Positions 11,340 through 21,110 of a stretch of 64,000 nucleotides of DNA are shown here, piece after piece (positions within the stretch are counted from its first letter, which is position 1; every line of letters begins with the position of its first letter). Source of the stretch: Calonectria ilicicola (lineage: Eukaryota > Ascomycota > Sordariomycetes > Hypocreales > Nectriaceae). Location: assembly GCA_020809705.1 (NCBI GenBank), contig CP085828.1:3844001-3908000 (forward strand). Direction: 5' to 3'. Below the pieces are notes generated by a model. The model worked only from the letters and a program-made list of their open reading frames with translations, searched no databases and had not been told where the DNA came from. The translations under genes were made by a program, and so were the position numbers.

Positions 11340-12359
11340 ATGGCTCCCGCTATCATCGACGCTGAGCTTGCGGCCGAAGTGCCCGCGGCCAAGTCCCTCC
11401 CTACGCCCAAGACTGCGACCCCCAAGCTCTTCTCGCTCGAGGGAAAGACAATTGCCATCACTGGCGGCGCGCGCGGCCTGGGCATCACCCTGGCCATTGC
11501 CGTTGTTGAGGCCGGTGGCAGCGTCGTCTGCCTCGACATTCTCGAGGAGCCTGCCGCCGAAGAGTGGGCCCTGCTGAACAAGATCGCGGGGGCCAATGGA
11601 TCGCATGTTGCCTACCAAAAGTGCGATGTCACGGACGAATCGTCTGTCGAGGCTGTAATGAACTCCGCGGCCACCAATGCGGAGAAGAACGGCGCCCCAT
11701 TCTGGGGGGCCATTGCATGCGCCGGCATTCAGCAGCAGACCCCTGCCTTTGACTACCCCGCGGCCGATTTCGACCGCATCCTCAAGGTCAACGTCACTGG
11801 CGTCTTCAACACCTGCAAGTATGCGGCCAGGGTCCTGCGGGATAACAACACCCAGGGTAGCATTGTTATGATTTCGAGCATGTCGGGCAACATTGCCAAC
11901 AGGGTGAGTTGAGTTAGACTATGCATTGGTCCGATGCATGCAGCAGCAGAGTGCATGTATGCTAACCGTGTGACTGCCAGGGTCTCTCTTGCACCGCTTA
12001 CAACACTAGTAAGGCCGCAGTGCAGCAAATGTGCCGATCTGTTGCCCAAGAATGGGGCAAGTATGGTATCCGTGTCAACACTCTGTCACCTGGAGTAAGA
12101 AGCCCTCCCCCGCAATATGCCGTTAACGAGAACCACCCCCTCTGACAACGAACAACAGTATATCCGAACTGCCATGACAGACCAACTCCTTGTTGAGAAC
12201 CCCGAGGTGGAAAAGACATGGATGGCTGGTGCGCTGCTGGGCCGTCTTGGTGTGCCCGAGGACTTCAAGGCTCCCGCCGTCTTCCTCTTGTCTGAGGGAG
12301 CTTCATTCGTTCACGGTGCCGACATGCGTGTTGATGGAGGTCACTGTGCCTCTGCTTAA
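11340..12359 (+). CDS. Short-chain dehydrogenase/reductase, sugar or polyol type
   Basis: An NAD(P)-dependent oxidoreductase of the classical SDR family, most like fungal sorbose, L-xylulose, mannitol or arabinitol dehydrogenases. Exons 11340-11903, 11981-12094 and 12159-12359 (introns 77 and 64 nt) give 292 residues. Features: an N-terminal extension of about 35 residues, the cofactor motif TGGARGLG at 41-48, NVTG in the middle, catalytic Ser near 179-180, Tyr195 and Lys199 (AYNTSK), then NTLSPG and the C-terminal [10 protein letters not shown]. The ATG at 11340 has a good context (gcaATGGC). It diverges from the transketolase gene, so a shared role in pentose/ketose metabolism is plausible. 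The exact substrate cannot be read from sequence. Confidence 0.88.
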
Positions 12360-12560
12360 AAGGGAAAAAAGAAATTTAAATGGAAATAAATAAATAGAAG
12401 ATAGACTAATGATGTTAATGACATGGACAACCTTCATCTACTTTTCTTGAGAGCCTCTGATGTATCCTATGTATAAGTTGTCGAAGTCTCAGCAATCTCC
12501 ACATGTATCCGGATTGTACAAAAGCCGCCAATTTCCTTTTCTTTTCTGTAAAGAACCCCT

Positions 12561-14231
12561 CTAATATCTTCGGTTCTCTCTAGACGGGATATCGGGCTCA
12601 CATTGGGCAATGTCGGACCTCCAATCCTCAATGTGGTGACTTATTCTCATTGCCGCTGTTTGATGTGATCCATCCAAGTTGATCATCGCCATTGCTATAC
12701 AAGGCCTGGTGGGAAAGGGCTTGATAGGCGATATATAAGTCGGGATTGAACCTGGTGGGTCATTAAGGCCTTTGGAGTTTTTTCCTTGTGTTGGGCAAGC
12801 CGCGTAGCCAGCCCCAGATACTGTGGTGGACATTATAGAATCCAGCTTCGCAGCCAACCTGACATCGTCATAGTGAGTGAATCGGTCCGGAATTGTCTTC
12901 ACAACAAATCTTGGCCTTTGAGGCTCTGATTTGTCCTTGCCTCTGAGGTGTGCAAAATATATCACAAAGTCTTTCAATCCCGAGGTTCGGACTTTTACTT
13001 TCAGAAATCCCCGTACCACTTTGCTATCGCCCTTGAATTGGAATATGCTCCGGACTGCGTCGAAACTGTCTGGTGGATAGCTGCGGCTGCTGATGAGCTC
13101 GCTGACACCCTCGAAGCACACGAGCATACCGCAGCTGCCGAGAGGTTGACGGGGAACGGCGAAAAGCTCGGCCACTTTGTTCCTGGGGATAATTGCGTCG
13201 TATTCAAAAGAGTAGAAGTGCTGAGGAACCTGCACAGGGCCGTCCAGAACAGCAACGCGCCTGAGAACGCCAGTTTTAAGGCAGCCCTGGAGTGGTATAG
13301 CGATGTGTATTCCATCTTGCTGTACGTCGAGAAGAGCGAGATAGTATGACCAAGTCTTGATGATTGGCAGCCGAATAGACAACCCTGCGTTCGTGTACGA
13401 GTATGTAACGGGTCTTCGATGGGTTTGCGGTGGGCTCCAGCAGTTTTTGGAGCCGATGAATGCGGCTGGTGACGGAGCCAACATGCTAGCCCAACCTCGG
13501 GGGACATCATCATTCCATCCCCATGAAAATATCGACTGGTCGTTAGAAACACGAATGATTTCCTCTTGTAGACGAATAAAAGCCTTTGCACCTTCCCCAT
13601 AAAGAAGGGGCATGTTGATGTCGAAGATTCCCAACATGCAATAGGCTAGATCCTCTGTCCTCGTTGTCCTTCTGCGAGAAACCCAGCCTAGCCTTTCGGC
13701 GACACTTGCTTCGGCAACGGATTTTGCCCCTCTCAGATAATCAGTGCTGATCCCGGTGAGGATTCGAAGAGGGCCGATGGCCAAATGTCGCTTGTCTCCG
13801 ATTCTTTCCCACCCCCCATTATAAAACACAAGGCGTTTGGGAGCTAGTAGTTCTTGCAGTGTCCAGCCGCGGGTGAACCAGCGACTGTGATTCAATTTAT
13901 CACCAGAGACATCCTCCAGGTAGGCGTAGCAGACCACAGAATCTCGGTACCAAGCGTACATGGAGTTGATGGCTTCACTCAACTCGGCGGAGCTGGTCTT
14001 GTTGATGCAGCAGGTGTCAACCCAAAGGTGCCCAATTTTTTCCTTTTTCGCTTGCCTGCATGCTAAAGATATTTTTCGGTATCCATATTTGGATCTTCTG
14101 CGTTTGAAATCGGGCCAGTCCTCAAACAAGACCTCGTCCTTTCCCCAAGTGTGAGAAAGAATGGCGTAGGGGGGCCGGTCTAGTTCATTGACCTCTTCTA
14201 ACTTTAAAGTTCTGGTATTGATGAGACGCAT
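12561..14231 (-). CDS. HET-domain protein (heterokaryon incompatibility family)
   Basis: HET domains act in fungal non-self recognition and can trigger incompatibility cell death; many genomic copies have unknown roles. The intronless frame gives 556 residues from the ATG at 14231, and the start MRLINTRTLKLEE is typical of the family. The three HET blocks are visible: YAILSHTWG at 22-30, LWVDTCCINK near 70-80 with the following AINSMYAWYRDSVVCYAYL, and SRWFTRGWTLQELLAP near 115-130. After it comes RTEDLAYCMLGIFDINMPLLYGEG, the usual post-HET segment. The C-terminal ~300 residues show no recognised repeat (no NACHT, WD40 or ankyrin), so this is a HET-only protein. Confidence 0.9.
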   Translation of the reverse strand: MRLINTRTLKLEEVNELDRPPYAILSHTWGKDEVLFEDWPDFKRRRSKYGYRKISLACRQAKKEKIGHLWVDTCCINKTSSAELSEAINSMYAWYRDSVVCYAYLEDVSGDKLNHSRWFTRGWTLQELLAPKRLVFYNGGWERIGDKRHLAIGPLRILTGISTDYLRGAKSVAEASVAERLGWVSRRRTTRTEDLAYCMLGIFDINMPLLYGEGAKAFIRLQEEIIRVSNDQSIFSWGWNDDVPRGWASMLAPSPAAFIGSKNCWSPPQTHRRPVTYSYTNAGLSIRLPIIKTWSYYLALLDVQQDGIHIAIPLQGCLKTGVLRRVAVLDGPVQVPQHFYSFEYDAIIPRNKVAELFAVPRQPLGSCGMLVCFEGVSELISSRSYPPDSFDAVRSIFQFKGDSKVVRGFLKVKVRTSGLKDFVIYFAHLRGKDKSEPQRPRFVVKTIPDRFTHYDDVRLAAKLDSIMSTTVSGAGYAACPTQGKNSKGLNDPPGSIPTYISPIKPFPTRPCIAMAMINLDGSHQTAAMRISHHIEDWRSDIAQCEPDIPSRENRRY

Positions 14232-14800
14232 TTGTGTCAAAGAATTCGATTGAGCTCATGTATTTTTACAACCGGGAAGGTAGATGGCATTGTCCTTTGG
14301 ATGGATTGACATCTCAACTGAGACTGGGTTGCCTTGGTGCTTTTGCGTCTCGTACAACGTAACGCCGCAAATTTCTTCTCGCACCGCCTACCATTTTTGT
14401 AATGTCACACCAAAATCTGGGCTGCTTGGTTTCTTTTGAGTTTTCCTGCGCGTACACATACAACTTGCTAAGTGCACACATGGAAACCAAGATCTACGAT
14501 ACTTGTGGGAAAAGAAAGAGAGACTAGAAGGATTTAAATTATTTATAATAATGCTAATTATTTTTATTATCTGTTTCTGTTTTAATTCAAGAGAGTGACT
14601 ATCTAGCCATTGATATGGCCGCATGCAGAATCCGTACTAAATTGATTGTTTGTTGGTCGGGCAAATCATGGCCAAACTTAGTTGTATCTGCCACCGCTGT
14701 GGTTTTGGGGCTCCCGGAGGTTCAAGCCCCTATTTGGTTTTTTTTTTTAAACAGACTAAGATAGAATCCATACCCAAAATCTAAATAACACAGAGGGAAT
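14232..14800. other. Intergenic, AT-rich
   Basis: No gene. A sequence like a Pol III B box (GGTTCAAGCCC, 14719-14729) is followed by a T10 run near 14740, but no cloverleaf folds around it. The rest holds the HET promoter side and the 3' flank of the next gene. Confidence 0.45.
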
Positions 14801-17717
14801 CTATTCAACAACGCTGGGCTCTCTGAAGTTTGTAGGCAAATTTGGTGGCCGCTGGGGCCATGTCGTGTCATTATCCTGCACCATCCGTTGGATGCCAGGA
14901 ATAGGGCCCCAAATATCACGACCATTCAGGTCCTTGAGCAAAATCAGCTCACGGTACGAGTCCGCGCCAAGTATGTCTTGAAAATACTCCAATTTGAACT
15001 TTAACAAGGTGTATTCCACCCCATGCACCGACTTGCGGAATCTGGCAAGATCATCAATGTATTCATTTTCTCTGCCAGACTCCAGCTTTGTGACTTCAAG
15101 CGTGTGTGGAGAGCCCTCGCGTATCGTAAAGCATGCAAAAATGTGCGTCGGAAGGCGCTCCTCAATGTGGGCACGACGGCGTTCGCCAGCCGTGAAATCC
15201 CATATCCTGTTCTGTGAGACCAGGAAATTGTCCAATTCTCGGCAGTCGTAACAATCTATCCTGTAACAACCACGCGGTCTGTGAGTCCAGCCATAGCGTC
15301 GGCTCGGGCGCAATTCGGGGGCGATTGGGGCGTGGATGACTTTTCGTAGTGCGAGTTTTAGAAATGTTCGAGTTGCATCAGTAGCACGCCGATAATACCA
15401 CATGGCCTTGACCAAGGGAAACAAAAACTCCTCACTGAAAAGCTCGGGGTTGTTGATCTGTGGCCAGTTTGGGGCTTCACATATATGTCTCAGTGACCTT
15501 TCAAGAACTTCATTGGCGGGTATGCTAGCTTCATTATCTGTGGACTCGGCAATAAACCTGACAAACTTTCTTGCACGCGACAAGTTTTGCCTAGTACTCG
15601 CGGCATCGGGGAGGTCATCGAGATGAAGGTCGAGCTTGGTATCGGCGTGTTGAATGACAAGCTTGTACATTGTTTCGTTATATAAGTCGTCCCCCTTCAT
15701 TCTTTTTTCCGACATGAGATGGAGAAGTTCAAAGAGGAGGTCGGAAGACCCTCGAGAAGCAATAAGGGGCAAAAGTCTATCATATGTCGTGAATAAAACA
15801 AAAATATTTATTACCCCAGTGAAGGGTGGGAAAACCGACGTACGTGTCTAAAATCCAAGGAGAGTCTTCGTAACGAGACCAAATATTGTCGGTGATGAAT
15901 GCCAAGTCTTGGATTTGCCATTCGTCTTGAGATTGGATCTTCTGGTCCATTGCAAACTGGAACCATGCATTGAGAGAGTTTATATGGGTACTTGAAGTTA
16001 GAACTTTGCGAACTCCCTGGATTAATTGATCAATATCTCGTGGATGGGCATTTTGTACAAAGGCCCCGAGCCTTTGAGCGAGGGTAAATGGTTAGCACAG
16101 TTACATGACGCGAGTGACTTGCATCACCAATACATCAAGGAATATGTTGGCTTACCGTTCATTCCAATCGAATTCATCCTCACGATCGGTCAAGAAAGTC
16201 TCGAGAGCCTGGAAAATCCCCAATCGGTAGCTATCCTTTTGGACGCTCGCAGTGATGCATCGGGTCCAAAGGTCCGTACCGCCAAGGCTCAAGGCCCACA
16301 TTGTGATGAGCCGAACCGTTTCTATAGGTATACGGGCGTTACTTTCGATAACGCACCCCATAGTCTCGAGCGCTGCGTGCTTGGTGTTTTCGTCGTACAG
16401 TGACTGTTCGAGGTCCTGAGAGATCATTCTGATGAGACAGGTTGCGTGGATCTCAACCTCAGATGATTCAATAGAATAGTTGGAGACGAGAGAAGATATG
16501 CGATTCTTGGGCATAATAAGTGCTACTATACCACAGTGGAATTCACCGCCTTCATAACCTCCATGTCCCCAAAAGTTTTCCACCAGAATCTCTCCTGCCT
16601 CGAGGCGGACATCAGTAGCTATGGGTTCTCCCATATGAGAGTAGATGGTGGCGAGCATTACGGTGGAAGATACACCACCATAGGCACAGGAACTTCCAGC
16701 AAAGGGGGGGTCAGTACGTATCGTTTGTGAAAACAAAAAGTAGAAGCCGTTGTTGGAACATATGTTATGCAAGGCAAGACAAACTGACTTGTCTCGGCTT
16801 GTCATGTTGTCCAAAGATGGAGCTGTCTCAATATAGATGGGTTGCAAAGGGCCGATAACAAGCTTTTGAAGTTGGGTGTATGAAATTAACCACTCAAAGA
16901 GATATTTTCGAAGACAGTGGCTGTCCCCAAGAGCCTTTGCAGCAGACCGAGGCACAGGGCTGTAGAGTCTGTATATCAGGACCAGACGATGGCCGGAAAT
17001 CAGTTCCTTGATTTCGTGTGATGTATCGGAAAACCAGGCCATGGTGGTCAAGTCGAAGCGTGACATTGGGGCCGTCGAGAGGGTGGCTGTACGTTGTTCG
17101 AACGAGACGAGGACGTCGCCACCATGATGCTGAGAGGGAAGGCAGACGGCGAGAGTCCCGACGATGCCGTGTCCCCTGTAGAAAGTAGGCAGGCAGGGGG
17201 AGGCCCCGGGTTCGCAGAGGATGAGCCTATCGGGCTCTGCTGCAGCTCCTTGGAGATTGAGCCTGGTGGCTACATCGCGGGCAAGTTCGTCGAGGAAGGG
17301 TGGCCAAGCAGGATTCGTGAGCTGGAACTGGGGATAGTGGAGCTCCCATACGTTGGGCGTAGCGGCCGAGGGCAGACAACTATGCAGCCTGCAAGCCTCC
17401 TTGATGACAGCCTCGGCGTCGCGTTCTGAGAGGGGCAGTGAGACGGTGCCATCGCCGGGGACGTTGAGAGTGAGGCCGGGGTTGGTGAATCTGGAATAGT
17501 GATGGAAGGCTGCAATGTAGCCGGCGCCTTGGATAGAGCGCAAGCATTTGGCAAAATTCTTCCGCCAGATAGCGCTGGGCACGATTGCGGGGCGCGCGGA
17601 GCCCATCTGGCGTGGATCCAAACAAGGTCCATCCATCATGGCATATTCAGCGTTCGTCGGGAAGCCTGAGCCGCCCATCCCGTGGGGTTGAGGCATGATG
17701 GCACTCATTTCGACCAT
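14801..17717 (-). CDS. Large fungal 2OG-Fe(II) oxygenase-like protein, probable pseudoenzyme
   Basis: Exons 16156-17717, 15844-16071 and 14801-15776 join in frame (introns 84 and 67 nt; GTAAGC/AAG and GTACGT/TAG) to 921 residues. The N-terminal third matches the fungal family with a prolyl-4-hydroxylase-like double-stranded beta-helix: GIVGTLAVCLPS near 184-195, GGDV at 199-202, then AWFSDTSHEIKELISGHRLVLIYRL with the distal His near 234 and the 2OG-contacting Arg near 244. The expected HxD (usually PHKD or AHKD just before this) falls at about 175-180, where the sequence reads PCLPTFY, with no His or Asp. Iron binding is therefore probably lost (inference). The C-terminal part is helical and typical of the long members of the family. 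The first codon of the open frame is TTG; the ATG at 17717 is taken as start. Confidence 0.75.
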
Positions 17718-19694
17718 CAAGCGAGATTCGGTAGTGACTGAGGATTGTTTGTGTGTTTAGATTGATAACATGGCAATGTCTAAACACGGCGCGGGGAGTT
17801 CGGCTGAGAAGGAAAAAAAGCAACCTGTGTCTGGGTGGTTGCCCTGCATATCATACCCCGCTCTGTACTCCCACCATTCACAAGAGCCTTGGCTTATGTT
17901 TTAGAGAAGGAGGAATAAATTCATGTAGATAAGACAATGAATTGATCATATTAATATTTATATACCATCTTTAGCCCCGTAAAAATTATAATATTTTATT
18001 TGATATAGCCAGGGGGTTCAGATTTTGACAAGCAGCCCATTAACAACCACCAAGTACTCGGGCGTCATAGCCAATATAACAACCAATATCTATTATCAAA
18101 TTACACTGATTTCTTGCTATTTAATAATATGTGCAGGATTCAATCACAAGACTGACATCAGGATAAGCCACAGAGCTTATTGTTCCGTTGTTTAAGGCCC
18201 AAACCACCATGCCAATTTAACAAGTCGGCTGTCCGAAGAGCTGAATCCCAGGAAACTATATGAGACGGCTAAATTTACAAACAAGCAACACTGATGAGTC
18301 TTTAGAATAAAGAATACTTTATTGATATTATGACTATGTTAACAAAAAGCTTCGCGAGCCACGCAACACACGTTGCGAACCATCCAAACTAGACCCACTT
18401 ATTTCCCTTTCTGTATGAGATCCATTTGAGAGCAATGAGTGTGAGGCTTATCTGTCCATGATTTTCGCTACATTCACGGGCGGAAGCGGATATAGCCGTC
18501 CCTTTCCACACTAAAAAGCTTAAGTTTGTGCTTAAGCATGGCTTGTCACGCATTTGATAGTAACCAATCCATCTCAGATCTTTGATAATAAAATGCTCTT
18601 ATTTTAGAGAGCAATTAATCACCCCCTCAGTTGGTGATTTGAGTCCTTGTGCTGTTTTGCTACTGAGTCTGCTCGCAAATCGCTCGGATCTCCCTCTCCA
18701 CCCTAAGGATAAAAATCATATAGCAACTGATTATTGATGACGTTGAAATAGCACGTATGGATCTCCAACCAAGTATAAAGCCCTTAATTTGCTTCATATC
18801 ATCACAAGTTATGGTCAAAACATGGGATCTAATCCGCTTTTATCAGACTTGTTCCTTGCTGACATATCGCCACTCTGGCCCTAAGAAATATGTACTAGAG
18901 TTCTATGGATCCATAGTATTCCCAGAAAGGCAAGTGTGCAAATAGTTGTTCACATCAACGCAAGTGCTACGTGGCTGTTTCGATACATAACAGAAAATTC
19001 AAGACGCTTTGGATTTTGTGTCATCTAAAAGCATCGTTCATACCAGATACAAGTCTCAACGGTCGTTTTTGGAGAGTCGGACAACTGCAACGAGCTCGAT
19101 CAATGGCTATTGAAATGCCATTGGACCACAACACATAGACTGAAAGACATAATGCTTAGTATCACGCCATATCAAACCCCTATGAACGGGATGACTTTAT
19201 CACATGCAAATATCAATGGAGTGTCGTGTCAGCGTACTATCTTCATTCACTTGGACACACGAAAATAAAAGAGTAGATGCAGGCCGGAATGCTTATATAT
19301 TTTCTGGCTTATCATATCACTTAATTAAAGTGATCATGTTAGTTGCAACTTGATATGAAAAGTCATCGCAACTTGGGCTTTCGCCGCAAAATCAAACTAC
19401 CATTATTGTGCTTTTGAAATGACTTTCTGGGATGACTTCCAGTCCAATCCCAATGATAAGTCGCATAATACAAATTTCCTTTCGTCATAAGGCATCGCAA
19501 AGAATGTGCCACAAATTAAATAACAAATCCACCAGAAATCCTGTCCATACTTCCTAGTGGCCCTTCAAGGGGGCTTTTTTTTTACAACTTTTGACGTAAC
19601 AAAACCGATAGTGAGTCAAAGCCTCACTCAATTCATCCCATGCTTGTGAATGATCGACAGACATGCGTCTGCCGCATTAATAGTTTGGACCATG
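17718..19694. other. AT-rich intergenic stretch
   Basis: No gene supported; frames are short and AT-biased. The right end is the 3' flank of the F-box gene. It could hold decayed repeats, but I found no clear inverted or direct repeat. Confidence 0.45.
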
Positions 19695-21110
19695 CTAGTT
19701 TGCTTTTGGCTCCAACCTAATGGTATCGTAATACTGCTCTCCATCGCTTCCCATGATTGGCACAAGGAAGTTGATGGGAACACGAGGCTTGAGAAGTCCA
19801 AGATGGCGACACCAACTTTCATACGGGTAGGCCATACCATTGGAAAAGGCTAGCTCGATAGTGTGCAAAGCGGGGAAAGACGCCATTTTGCTCTCCACCC
19901 AGGATTTGAGTACCGAAAAGATGGCAGACGGGTTCCACGCATAATCGCTGCGGATCATCAAATCGTCGGTGAGCTTGATGTGCTCGAGACTGCTGGGCAG
20001 CGCATTGATCATTGGCCTGCTAGACCTCGGGGACATCCCCATCACAAACACCCACGGGATCGACATCCTCTTCAAGCGAGTCATGCTTTGAAGGCTTTCT
20101 AATGACCCTTGCAGGGTGAGTTGTGGGGCGTGATAGGATCGGGATATTATTGGAATCTTGACAGCACATTCGAGATCCTCGAGCGTGTCACTCAAGGATG
20201 AGATGGCAGTGCCAAGCGCACTAAGGTTGATTTGCCTCTTCGACAATAAGTGGTCATATCCGTCAATGCAAGTGCAGTTCCAGACCAGTTCTCGAAGTCC
20301 CGGAAGGACTGACAGAACAGGTTCAAGGTGGTCCTCCCGTATCCGATCCAGCTGTAACCTTGACAGCGCCGATGGGATGGGTGCGTCGGCTGGCCAGACA
20401 AACTCCGATCGGTTGGGAATTGGCATGGAAAGGCCAGTAATTGATGGCATGTAGAAAAACGGCAGGATATCTGCGTTGCTGTCGATCTTTTGCTTGGAAT
20501 ACCCTGAAAGTCCGTTGCTCATGAAGATGTGTCGGAGATTTTGAAATCGGTGTAGACCAGAATCCGATTCCTCGGGCTGGCAAACAGCAGTTCGAAGCAT
20601 CTGACCCAGAACTTTGGTTCCGTATGAGAAGTTGAGCTTGAGGCTCAAAGATCTCAAATTCGGTAGCATGGAGAGCAAGAATGCGATTTCAGCATCTGTT
20701 GACTCCATGCGCCTGAGACTATCAATCCATGGAGCAGGCTTCAAGTTTGAGGCCCACGAAGTAGCTTCAGCAACCTGGTCTGAATCGAGTTCGAGTGCAT
20801 CGTACTCTTGATCCTTCCGTGGAAGTGAAATGGAGCATTGCATTGGCATGTCGTGCCCCCATTCCTTGAGGTAGACGTGTTGGACGCATTGCGCCAGCTC
20901 CGGCCTTGCGAGCAAGGTGCGCAGCAGGGGCTTGATGTGTAGACGACCTTTTCTGGGGGCTTTCAAATGAATTTGAGAATATAAAGCCAATTGGGAATAA
21001 TAACGGGAGCTTTTGCTGACGAGACTGAGAGAGCATAAATCGCCCGACTCAAGCAACTCGTAGACGGAGTGCTGGATCTCCGGGGGAAGGTCAACAATAC
21101 ACAATGCCAT
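19695..21110 (-). CDS. F-box-like protein with leucine-rich C-terminus
   Basis: Probably a substrate adaptor for an SCF ubiquitin ligase. The intronless frame gives 471 residues from the ATG at 21110; an alternative ATG at 21176 adds 22 residues. The F-box-like segment is at the very start: VDLPPEIQHSVYELLESGDL followed by CSLSLVSKSSRYY (about residues 5-38). The remainder has spaced leucine-rich stretches (LLSMLPNLRSLSLKL, LSVLPGLRELVWNC, SLSDTLEDLECAV), as in the degenerate LRR regions of fungal F-box proteins. No transmembrane segment is seen. The target is unknown. Confidence 0.7.
   Translation of the reverse strand: MALCIVDLPPEIQHSVYELLESGDLCSLSLVSKSSRYYSQLALYSQIHLKAPRKGRLHIKPLLRTLLARPELAQCVQHVYLKEWGHDMPMQCSISLPRKDQEYDALELDSDQVAEATSWASNLKPAPWIDSLRRMESTDAEIAFLLSMLPNLRSLSLKLNFSYGTKVLGQMLRTAVCQPEESDSGLHRFQNLRHIFMSNGLSGYSKQKIDSNADILPFFYMPSITGLSMPIPNRSEFVWPADAPIPSALSRLQLDRIREDHLEPVLSVLPGLRELVWNCTCIDGYDHLLSKRQINLSALGTAISSLSDTLEDLECAVKIPIISRSYHAPQLTLQGSLESLQSMTRLKRMSIPWVFVMGMSPRSSRPMINALPSSLEHIKLTDDLMIRSDYAWNPSAIFSVLKSWVESKMASFPALHTIELAFSNGMAYPYESWCRHLGLLKPRVPINFLVPIMGSDGEQYYDTIRLEPKAN

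Noticed and set aside
14640..14750. Possible Pol III gene (B box GGTTCAAGCCC followed by a T run)
   Set aside because: No acceptor or anticodon stem pairs convincingly and the A box is poor; at most a tRNA relic.
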